From positions 832,824 to 896,823 of the forward strand of contig CAJNDS010000546.1 in the NCBI GenBank assembly GCA_905221605.1: a stretch of DNA of 64,000 nucleotides, written 5' to 3'. How positions within the stretch are numbered: position 1 is the stretch's first letter; every line of letters begins with the position of its first letter. The stretch comes from Symbiodinium natans (taxonomy: Eukaryota > Sar > Dinophyceae > Suessiales > Symbiodiniaceae). This document shows positions 51,046-63,000 of this stretch, piece after piece. Position numbers and translations under genes: made by a program. The notes under the pieces were generated by a model. That model was not told where the DNA came from. It saw only the letters and a program-made list of their open reading frames with translations, and did not search any database.

Positions 51046-54000
51046 GGTAGACGTACCAAGCCTCAAAGTTCTACCCATGATGTCTAGGACATGTGGCACG
51101 AGAACCCTGTCCGTGCGCCGAGGATAGCCCAGCAGCCGCCGACTGTCCAGGCACGGCCTGGACAGCCAACTGGTCTCCCATTTCCCCGCCTAGGATGCCC
51201 AGGAGTGCCCTTATGCACTGTTTTCTAGTGGTTTCCTGATAACACTCCACGAAGCAAAGTAGGGACGCTTTTGCATCCTCTAGCTAGGTTGCTGGGCAAC
51301 CTGGCTGCTACCATTCAACACTTACCAGGTGCTTGCCAAACAGCAGACCGAACGGCAACGCCCAAAGCGCAACCCTTCCCAGACCTGCATGGACGGATCT
51401 AGAAAGTAGACCCAACAAAGGGTTCTTAAGTCCCAAGAGTAGTGTAGGGTACTAAACTCAGGGTTTAGGGTTTTAGGGTTTCGGGGTTGTACCACATCCT
51501 AAACCCTAAGCCCTTCAACCCTTTAAACCTTCAACCCTTCAAACCCAAACCTTAAACCCTAACCCCTGAACCCAAAACCCGAACCCCAGAGCCCCTAAAC
51601 CCTAACCCTTAAACCCTAGACCCTAGACCCTAAACCCTAAACCCTGAACCCTAAACCCTAAACCCTAAACCCTAAACCCTAAACCCTAAACCCTAAACCC
51701 TAAACCCTAAACCCTAAACCCTAAACCCTAAACCCTAAACCTCACCCCCCTGCAGGTGCAGCAGCATGGCGGCCAAGACAGCGTGCCGGCGCCTTTGACC
51801 AACTTCCGGGAGTCCCGCACGGCGCCTCGGCCTGAAGAGCAGGGTTTAGAGTTTAGGGTTGAGGGCTTCGGGTTTAGGGTTTAGGATTAGGGTTTGGGGT
51901 TTTAGGTTTAAGCTGTAGGGTTTAGGGCTTAGGGTTTTTTACTGCACTGTCCTGACCCTTCGAACCCTTCACACCGGCAACCTGGCCCTAAACCCCTGCA
52001 CCACAGCCTACCCTAGCAACCCTAACCCTGAACCCTGAACCCTACATTTTAGTTAACCCCAAGCCCTATATCCCATTTGGACGCGCAAGCTGCTCCAAAA
52101 CAAACCCTACATCCCGGTCTTCATGCGAGAGGTTCTTCCCACCAAGCTTCAGCAGCCCCTGCAAGAGCTGGGTTTCGACGTGCCCACACCGAATCTCGTG
52201 CGGCCTTGAGGGTTCTCTTGAACGGCTTAGGTGTTTAGGGTTTAGGGCTTTTCGGGCTTTTGTAGGGTTTTTCAGGGGTTTTGGCTTTTGCGCTTTGTTT
52301 TTGGTTTTTGGGGCTTCTTTGGGAGGGCTTTAGGGTTTATCGTTTTTAGAGCTCGTTTAGGGTTCTTAGGGTTCTTGTGTTTTCGAATTTGTTTTTGAGG
52401 AGGGGGTTTTAGCACGTACTTGGTCACGGCCAGCCTGCCTAAGGGGTTTTAGTTTTCGTCCTTATACTGATCTTCTTCCAAAATTAGGTTTGGGGTTTAG
52501 GGTTAGGTTTAGGGGTAACCCTCCAAACCCTAAACCCCAATCCTTGGAAGCCCACAGATACAAGGATCCAGGCGCATGCGATTCCGATCATTGCCGCCGG
52601 CCGGGATCTCGTAGGCCTGTCGTCTCTGCAGGGTCTGAGAGGCATGTGGTTCTGTGGTTGAGGGGTTTAGGGCCTATTGGTTAGAGTTTGGGGGTTCGGG
52701 GTCTAAGGGTTCTTGCGGCTTTGGGGGTTTAATGTTTGGGGTTTGGGGCATGTCGGGGGTTTTCGGGGTTTTCGGGGTTTCGAATTTCGGGGCATGTCGG
52801 GTTCGCGCTGACAAGAGGGGATGAGGTTTTTGTTCCGGCTGGGCTCCATCTAGCTGCCATGCCAGGCACTGTCAGGTGCCAGCCTAGAAACCCAACAAGC
52901 AGAAAAGTGCACTCATATTGTTTGTGCGGCAACCCTAAACCCCAAACCCTAAACCCCAAACCCCAAACCTAAACCCTGTATTGAAACGACCGTGCGTCAG
53001 AAACTTCGGGTTGAGAGGTCACGAGTCGCGAGGTCGAAGCTCTCTGGGTCTAAACCCCCAGCCCGGAATCCTAAATATGGTATGTAAGTACGTATGTGTG
53101 AACACATAAAGATACATGGATCCGCAACCTGCCATCCCAGACACACATCCCCTGAACCCCAAATTCCTAGATAATCTGTAGCTGGAATCTTGATTGGGCC
53201 CCTTCTTTGGTTTAGTAGGGTCTTTGCGAAGGATGTACAGGGCCAACCTAGCTGACGTAGTGTACTCGCTGGTTCAGGGTTTAGGGTTTAGGGTACTCCT
53301 GGCCCCAGAAGGCATTTCGGCTACGGGGTCTGGAAAGACGTTGGCATACCTGCTGCCTTGCCCTTCGTCTGCAACAATTTTATGATACCTGCCTCTCAAT
53401 TCGGGAGCCTCAACGCATACAAGGAGCACTCAAGGACCATGAGTTCCCAAATGCCCTGAAGCCATGTGTGCCGCTGTGCATCGATGAGTTTAGAATTTAG
53501 GGTTTCGAAGTGAGAGAGCGATTGTAGGGTCCTGATTATGAGGAGATAGGACTATTTGGGGCTTAGGGGTCTAGGGCCTGGGGTCTAGGGTTTAAGGTTT
53601 AGGGTCGTTTGGTCCTAAACGACCCTGGACCCTGCTTCTCCTCGAAGTTCTGACCCTCCCGCTTCCCGGCCTGAGGCGCGCGTGATCAGACGGACGCTCA
53701 CTTTTCCAGCTCTACTTTCTGAATAACGAAACCCTGAAACCCAAACCCTGTAAAACCTAAACTCCATATAAAAACGTAAGCCCTAAGCCCTCAAACAAAC
53801 CCAAGCAACGCCGAACGAGTCAAACTTTTGAGCTTAGGCTTCGCAAGCTTGCTGCGCAGCCTGCGCCCAAATCCATCGCATGCTCCACGCATGCTAGCAT
53901 CCCGGCCTGCACTACTTGGAAGTTCATAGTACCTATTAACCAATTGTAGCTGTACTTATAACCATATTGGGGCACTCAGGGGGCTTATACGTGGGTTATA

Positions 54001-57000
54001 AGTACAGTAATGCATCGTCAATAAGTACCATAAACCTCCAAGTAGGACTTATGGCTTCAGAGGGGTGGGCGGGGTTAACGGTATCAGGTGACACCGGGTG
54101 CTTGCGAGAGGTAAGGAGGCAGCCTTCGATTCGGTTTAACATCTTTCCGAGCTTAATCAAGACTTTAGCGCCCTTAACCGTAAACCCTACACCCAGCTAC
54201 GGTCTGTGGTCGACTCTGGCGGAACCATGACATGACCCACATGTTCAAGCAGAGGACCCACTGCAATTAGATGAACCCTGAGGTTACTTAACCCTAAAAC
54301 CTAAACCCTAAACCCTACAAAGATCAACTCCGTTAAAGACGGTTCGTTATGATGAAGGTGCTTGGTCCTACTCGCGAGCTTGTCGCGCAGATCCAGCGCA
54401 GCGCTGAGAGGCATGCTGGCAACAGACGTCAAGGGCTTTGGGGGCTCTGGGGATACTACTGGTTTCTTAAGCCCCCCAACAAGACAAAGATCACAATCCC
54501 TGTATTGCCCTTATACTTGTTTCGTTTTTGGGGGGGTTGGGGGGGGGGGGGGGGGGTGGGTTCTAGCAAGTAGTAGTTGAGGGTTGGCCTTTGCTACGTT
54601 TGCCTGTTGGTGTGTTTTACAGGTCTGTCCTGTGACAAATCTTTCGTTGGCTAAGCGAATTTGCAGGTCTACTGGTAGCTTCCTTGGCCCTAAGGATGCA
54701 GCTTCGGGTTCAGGGTTTAGGGTTTCGGGCTTAGGGTCCACACACAGAGGACAGAGAGTTTAGGGCTTGAAGTGTTAGGGTTCAGTGTTTTTTGAAAGGG
54801 TTGTAGCGCATCAGGGCTTTGACGAGGTTCAAGGGGTCATTGGGCAACCTAAGAGAGAGGAGGTTTCGGCATCATAGCTGCGAGGTTCTGCAAGACGACA
54901 CAGATCTTGCTGGAGACCATCTATGGTGGCGCATCGAAGGCCACTCCTCCACCGGCCATCAGGAGATTAGGGTTTAAGGTTTAAGGTTCACTGAGGCTTG
55001 CGGCTTACTTTCGCTGCCCTGTAGGCGATGAGCTCGGAAGAAACCGTTCATGTCAACCCCGTCAACCTTGTGGCCACCCCGCACCACAATCCTAACATAT
55101 TTAGGGTTTGAGGTTTGGGGATTCGGGCCTAGGACCCCTGACAGGGGACATGGAAGGACGGCAAAGAGCTGGGCAATCCACTCTTCTAGTGCTCAGGGTT
55201 TCGACGTGTCTCAAACATACTGTTTAGACATGTCCAAAACATGCCATCCGGGCAACGTTCCCTTTACGTCGCTGTTTGGCTATCCGATGCCACGGGCACT
55301 ACGTGGCACAACCGATGCAGCTGAAGGGCACGCAGAAAAGGGTACATGGGGGAAGTGTACCCTGTGTGTGGTTCATGTCCCCCTGAACCCTTAAACGGTC
55401 ATTGAGGGTACCCTTCACTTTAGCAGCAAAGAGCGGGCCAAAGTTCAACGCGCGGAAAGCCACACAGGGCACCCCCACCCCCCCCCCCCCTTGCACTCCC
55501 AAGGAGATGGGCCGGGGTCAAGTTTGGAACTTCTCCCCAACCATTGTGGGTCTAGGGTTTAGGGTTTAGGGTCTAGGGTTTAGGGTTTGGGCTTAGGGCT
55601 TAGGGTTTGGGATTTGGACGCTGCAAGGCGTGGGTCATACGAACTGGTTGTATGCCTCCTAGATGGCCTCAGATCCACTCTCCAAGCATAGACCCAAAGC
55701 CCTAAAGCTTCAACCCCATACCCGAATAAACCCAAACCTTAAACCCCACCCCCCTGATCTCATACAGGATACATTCTACTCGCCATGCCATAGACCTCCA
55801 AGGTAGCTCAGACCCACAGTAGGCCCTTTGCTCCCTTTCCTTCCGGTTTAGGTTCCCTTACAAGGCTCTTTTCAGCCAAAAGAGGGCACCCTGTTTTAGG
55901 TTTCTCCTGGGTCGCCCTAAACCCTAAACCCTAAACCCTAAACCCAAAACATGCCTAGGTTACTCTGAGGTCTAGAAGTAGGGTTGGAAACGTCAGGCCG
56001 AGCAACTCGCGGGTCTGAGGAAGTCACTCAGCTACAGAGGAGAGTTTAGGGTTTAGGGTTTAGGGTTTAGGGTTTAGGGTTTAGGGTTCAGGGTGTTGTA
56101 GGGTTTAGGGTTTTGGGTTTAGGGTTTTGGGGTTTAGGTTTGGGATGGACGGCTTATTGTGTGCCAAGGAAGTCCCACTCAGACCCCTGAGGATGTACCC
56201 CTAAGAGGTCCCCTCTATTCATCAATATACTCCTAATCTGGCCCTTATATTGTGTCAAGGATCTTTAAACAGACAGGTTCCTCAAAACCCGTGGGTACAA
56301 CCTTAAGGGTCCAAGGGACAACCCTAGAATGTGGGCTTTGGGGGTGTTGGGGTTTAGGATTTAGGATGCAGGTTTTTTGCGGTGCGCGGTTTCAGGTTTA
56401 GGGTGGAGGGTTTGGGGTGCCTACGGATTCCTCTGCTTTAGGGCTTTAGGGGCTATTATCGTGCTTCCTTCTGTTTTGGCATGCCTTCTTCTAAGCCTGA
56501 AGGCGATGATGCCGTATTGTAACAGAGTATCCCGTGTCACGGGCCTGGCTGTTGGTGGCATATCGTGGACCTCTCTGGTTTTCCTCCTCATCTGAAGCCC
56601 ATCGAGCAGACAGTACATGGTCACCCTAAACCATAAACCATGTCATCTACGCCGCCCATCATCAGGTTTAGGTCTTTAGGGCTGGGGGTCCAGGGTTTAG
56701 GGCTGTAGAAATAGGATACTAATGCTAGGGAGGAGGGCCCCACCCAAAGAAATAAGCAAAACAATCATAAGTATTAAAGGGTAGAGTCTTCCAGGCAAGT
56801 GGCCAGAATCTGCAAGGGCCTCAGGCTCTCTGAGATGCCTAGGGACTTGCCTTGGGTGGGCATGCGGTCCTTCGTGAAAGGGTTGGTGGGTGGGCGAGCA
56901 TTTTTTCGCTGCGCTGCCGGGAGGTTCAGTGGGGTCAACCCTGAACCCTAACTTAAAACGTACACTCCAAAACTACCCTACAGCTGCAACTGCTAAAACG

Positions 57001-60000
57001 CCGCAAGGCGATAAGAAGAGGCGATAAGAAGCGCCGCAAGAAGGCGATAGGACGCCGCAAGGGGAAAAAGACACGAGCAAGCCATGATAGAGTCTCAGGC
57101 ACATAGGTAGCCTTAGAAGCGGGAATCCTGAAGCAGAGGAAGAGGTTTTCTAAATCATTCCGGCTCAGAAATTCGACGGTCTAAGCCAACCCAGAAGCCC
57201 TAAGCCCTAAGCATCTCCGAAACCTGCGGCCCTGCACCCTATGTCCGATGTGAGCTCGGGAATAGGTTGTTACCTTTCTACTCCTTCAAGGGCGACAAAG
57301 GTGTGCCGAAGTCCCTAAACGCCTATTAAAAACTCGCGCACGCCAGATCTTTAAGCCTTTGCATGAGGATGCCTGCAGTGGTGGTAGCCACACCGGGACG
57401 GCTGATCGAGTTCTTGGAAGAGGAGTTTACGGCTTAACCCCTGAAACGCCCTTAGTGTTACCCCTTATACTAACAGTCCCGGATTATAGTACCCCCTACA
57501 AAAATCCGTATAGTTCAGGGCTTTCTGCAGCGTTTGGGACGCGTGAACTCAAGCCCAGACATGCACAGGCTCGTAGACACGGATTTGCTTTCGGGAATTA
57601 TAATACGCAATGAACTTTTGTTTGGGTTCTAGGAAATCCCTAGCAAATGCCTAGCTCAAGCGGCTTTCTTTGTTGGATCTCTTGGAACCTTGCAGGAGTT
57701 GACCTAGTTTCCAGGTGATGCAATTGCGGTCTTTAGGAAAATACGAGATCCCGACTCGAACTGGTTTTGCTGCGGGGTTCGTTTGCACATGCTTTGTTTT
57801 TTATACCCAATAAAATCGATGCAGCTCCAGGAAATGGAGGAAGTCCCTAAAATGCTTGGAGGTTCATGGCACTTCATAATCCAATTAGAACTGTACTTAT
57901 AGCCCAAATAGAACCCTATTCGGGCACTTCGGGGGCTTCTAAGTGGCTTCTGAGTACAGTCATAATTGGGTTATAAGTACCCAGAACCTCCAAGTATCGG
58001 ACCCTCTTTGTCATGTCTGGCTTCAAGTCTGAAAGCCGAGTGAAATTCAGAGGCTCTGTCTGGGCCAGGGAATGCATACTTCGAACAGCTTTTGATATGG
58101 GAGTCTTTTTGCGGTTTCCAGCGCAACACTTACTGAAGCTCATAGACTTCACAGGAAGCCAGGAAATCCAAAGTTCTAGCAAGATTCTTATCGGGTTCTT
58201 TTGTACAAGCTCCAATGAACAGAAATCCCTGTGAGTGTCTACAGAATCTCGAATTTTACAACTCTCAAAAACTTGTTGGGGCGTCTCTGGTTTATATGTT
58301 GTAAGCACGGAGCCTAATGAAATCAATAGATGACTATCGAGATCAGGGAGCTCCCAAAAAATTACGAAGCTCATCAACGCATTCCTCGGAAAACTCAAAA
58401 AGGATTCCTTAAGGAGCTCCAATACAAACACTGATAGAGGTTCATCCGGCCCTTGGGTACGGAGTATACAAGGGGGCATATAAGGATCCCCCGATAAGAT
58501 AAGAGGCCCATATTTAGAAACCCTATCCTAAGATACGACGCCTGGCTAGAAGTGCATTGAGATCCAATTGCTTTGCCTGAATATGTTCCCGATGTTTATA
58601 AACCACCAGCTTGTTCATGCACCCTTATCCCGAGCGCTTGTGGGTGTAGGACCGGATATTTTTGGAATTAACCGCTTAGGTTTGAAGTTTGTACGTTTAA
58701 GGGCTTGGCGCTCTCAACGGTACACCCATGCGTGCGGAGGAGCCTGCTCCTTGTTCCTTGAAGCACGTGCGCCACATGGTCCTGGACGAGGCGAAGTACC
58801 TGGCTGTGGGAAGTTTGGAGAGGACTTTGTACGGGCAGTTCTTTCCATTCGGGTCCTCCTGGGGTCCTTCTCATAAGGCGTGCCGTATTCTATTGGCCCA
58901 AAAGGACCGAATTTTAGAGAACTATAAGGATGTGCTGACGCTGAGGCAAGAAGGAATTTTTCCCCAGACTGTGAGAAGCATGTTTCGGGAAGAAAGGGGT
59001 GAGGGGGGAGCTGGGGGGGCGGAGGGAGGTTTTCTATGATGGGAGATTTCAACATCAAGCAGGACTGGTTTCCCTTGCAACCCTAAACCTTGAGATTCTT
59101 TTGCCAATGCAACTCTCCTCAGCGAGCTGCACTACACCGTCCCAAGCCACCTTGAAAGCTTACAAGGGAGCCAAGCATGCGCCTGTCAGTTGAAAGGCTT
59201 CTACTTTCTAGATCCTGCCGAAATTCCCGAAGAGGCCGACCGCATGTTGGGCGAAGGCTTCGAAGTCCAGGCACGCCTGAAGGAGACCTGTACTGGCTTT
59301 AATAGGGAGGGAATTTGGTATCTTATATCCTTATATCTTCCCTTTATTTAGGGTAATAGGGAGGGAATTTGGTATCTTTTGTCCCCCTATATACCCTTGA
59401 TTCAGGGTAGCTCATTCCTTCATTCCCTACTAAGAGTAGGTACAGGATTCGGGGCTAAGCCTCATAGACTGCTGAACATGTGATTGATGCAGTCCTACGA
59501 ACCCCGAAAACCTAAACCCTAAAGTCTAAGCCTTCGCTAAAAGACTTCGGCCGAGGTCTACATAAGGTCTGGGATATCTAATTCATGTGCGCCTTGCAGC
59601 AGTTTCTATTGCAGTTCTGGGGACTACAAAGGTGATAACACACTGCTCATGTACATCGTACCATAGCATGCTTAATAGGGCACCACATACATCTTGGGCT
59701 CGCCAACGTGATCAAGTGCAGGTTCGGCAAATCTTGGCGGAGGCGACGATGCCAAATCGCCAGATGCTTTTCATGAGGTTTGGGGGTTTGGGTGGCTTAG
59801 GAAAGCTTACTTCTGGGACTAAGCAAGCGACTCCCTACAAAGGGGTAGGGTGCCTGTTGGGCCTGCTCAGCGCTTGGAATTTAAGGTGAGGGAGTAGAAA
59901 TGGAGTAGCCTCTCCTTGCGAAATTTGTGGGTTCAGACTTCTTCTTGCGACTCTGCTTCAAAGAAAGTTTAGGGCTTAGGGCTTCGGGCTTGGGGCTTAG

Positions 60001-63000
60001 GGCTTAGGGCTGACGCGTCCGTAGCCTTTTATTGCGCTTCCCCGCGGCAGCTACAACTAGCCTGCCTAAGTACCCCATTCCGGGTCGGGTTGCAAAGGGC
60101 TTTGTGCCCAACACATGTTTTCGTTTTGCTTGTTCCTTTCCATCCCTAAACCCTAAACCCTGAACCCGAAACCCTAAATCCAAAACCCTAAACCCTAAGC
60201 CCCCCAAATTCTTTCCGTCCTTGTTAAGGACTTTGCTTTTCTCGGCTACATGGCCACCGGCGGTCAAGGCCATGACCCGGGTTCCGGTTTAGAGTTCAGG
60301 GTTTCGGGTTTCGGGTTTCGGGTTTAGTGCTTATAGGGTTTAAGCTGAGGTTTCAATCCGACGTCGAATTGTCCCTTAATTGGCCTGATAGAGGTTACCC
60401 CAAGTACAAGCTGATTCAAATCCGAAGTCCGAAACCCTAAACCCCGATGCTTTGTGAGGCATGGAATGTTCCATCCTTGTTCTTCAGTATATACCCCCCC
60501 CCTCTCGCTTCTCCACATAAAGACAGATTTGAGTTTCAAACCTTGCAGCGAACAACCCCACTCAAAGTCAGGTTCCGCTATAGAAGAGGGAGCTTTCGCC
60601 GCGTGGGGGAGGGGAGGGGGCTGCAGGGCTCCCTGATTCAAATGCCACACGAATATGCAGATGCTTCCCCTTGCAAAGAACGGATTCAAGGTCTAGGGGT
60701 TTAAGGGTTTTAGGATTTAGGGTGGATTTAGGGTTTTTAGGGCTTAGGGTTTAAGAGTTTATAAGGCTTCGGAGTTTCGGGTGCAACATTCTCCAGTCCA
60801 CCTGACGACCCTCGTGGCAGGCCTTTGCCTCCACCGTCCTGCGCCAGCCTGTCGAGGTGCGTGTGGGGGTGGCTGAGCAGCAGAGCTGCTCTGGATTGCT
60901 CAGAGACTCCATTTATCCCATAGAGAAAGTTCCTGAAGTTGCAGTAGGAGTCCTAAGGAAAATTCCTGAATTACAGCAGAATCTTGAGGTCTCTCACAGG
61001 GGGGGGGGACCGTAGACCACCAAGTTTAGCCTTCCTCCACTTCGATACCCGAGCTTCCGCAATCATCTGAGGCTGGCGATTCATGTTTCAGCACAAACCC
61101 GAATGTCGTGCAGGACGTGGGAGCTTTGGAAATACACCTAAGCCCTAAAGCCTAAACCCCAATACGGCACAGGATTCGGAGAGTTTGTTGGCGATGCAGG
61201 GCTGGCAGTTGTTTGGTGTCTTTGCCGTCCTTCTGATCCCGACTTGCGGTTCAGGGAAACGTTTTGAAAGAGTTGAATTCTCCAATTCTTGCTCGTCATT
61301 GAAAGCTTTGTTGTGGGTTATTCCAATCCCCGCACCCCTGCCCCCGAATATGGGATACTCCCATTTCAGTAGACCATAAGTCCGAAGGTGAATGTTTTTC
61401 TTGGTAGAGGGAGGAACCCAAAACCCCCAAACCCATAGGCAGGGCCTTGAAGTGTCTAGCAACCTGAACCCCAAAAATACTGAGCGTAAACCCTGAAAGA
61501 CCCTAGGCCCGAAAAAAGCTCCTCTAAACCCTAAGCCCCAAAAAGCCTGAACCCAAAAATGTTCGCAGCATGACAGGGCTATACCTTCAAAAGGACAGAG
61601 TGTGAGGCTCCAGGGGCCTCGGGGATCAGGGCTTTGGGCTTAGGGCTTAGGGGTTTTAGGGTTGTAGGGTGTCAGGGTTTGAGTAGGGCTCAAGATTCAT
61701 CTGTCAAAGATTCAGGATGTCATGTTCCTCCGCGACGACTCGGAGAAACCGTCTGCGCTGTGTGCCCTACTGCTGCTGAGCTACATTGGCAAATCATGCT
61801 TGCTCCCGTTGCGCCTTGTTCTTTTTGGAATTCCTAGGTTCCTGACAACAACCACCTTACAGACGTGGCTTTGAACCACACACTCCATAATCCCTGAATT
61901 GAGTGTTCCTTGAGTTGTTCGAGATCTCCTAGTATGCCTTGAAAGAAGACTTCTTAGTTCAAGGATCATGGAGTCTCTGGCGTGAGAGACACTTTTTGGG
62001 TGTCTTTGCGGGGTGCACCCTGCAAGACCTCATCACCCGGGCCAGGAAAGGGCGGAAGAATGTCAAAGCCATCGTTTTCGTTGCCACGAAGCGGGCCTGC
62101 CAGCAGCTGGAGCGCAGCTTGCGAGGCCTGGAGCTTCGGTGGAGCGGGCTGAGGAGTCGAAGTTAGAGGGGTGTTGTTAAGGTTATACCTAAACCCTAAC
62201 CCCTAAACCCTGTTGTTTAGGGTATACCTCAACCCTAAACCCGAAACAGATCTGTTGGGGCAGTTTGCCCTTTTCCAGCGTAGGAGGCCTTGCGAACTCC
62301 GGGCTTTCAAAGTGATATGGGTCGTTTGGCTACAATGTATGGAGACCCATGACGGGCATGTCAGACTGTTTCAGGGTCGGGCTTGGAGACACCAACCCTT
62401 AAAACCTTGACCCTAAACATAACAACCCAAAGAAAGACTGAAACATCACACTTTGGAACGGCTTAGGGTTTAGGGTTTAGGGTTTAGGGCTCGTAGGTTT
62501 CTTAGGGTTCTAAGGTCATAGCCACGTACCTTGCCCTACTTCCAACCCCCAGTGAGAACTACCCAAATCAGGTTTCGCAATCGGTAATGTGTCTCTGGGA
62601 CCCCTAAACCCTAAACCCTAAGCCCTGAACTCCGGAGGGAGAGTGCCTCTGGTGTGTGATGCACTGCATGGCGATCGAAGCCAGCGAGATCGAGAGGTGC
62701 AGCCTCGTGATGTCAGCAGATGTAACCTTTCCAAGAACTAGAGTCCTTATAATAAGGGCATCCTACTGTTTTGGGGGCTCCTTATATAGACATGCTTCAA
62801 TGGGCTTGACGGCCAACCCAGCAATGTGCAGCTTGGATTTTAGGCTTTGGGGCTTAGGCGAGTCTTCCCAGCTGGTGGCGAATCCCTCCGAGGATTCAGA
62901 GTTTATGGTTCAGGGTTCAGGGTTTCGGGTTTCGAGTTTAGGGTTTAGGGTTTAGGGCTTAGGGGCTCCTGGTAGCTAGCGCGCTGCCTCCCCCAGAGGT

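Noticed and set aside
58929-58998. Stretch reading EGIFPQTVRSMF after the helicase DEA
   Set aside because: It resembles GFxPQxRxI but lacks a legal donor; the exon at 59235 (ADRMLGEGFEVQ) continues the motif exactly and in phase.
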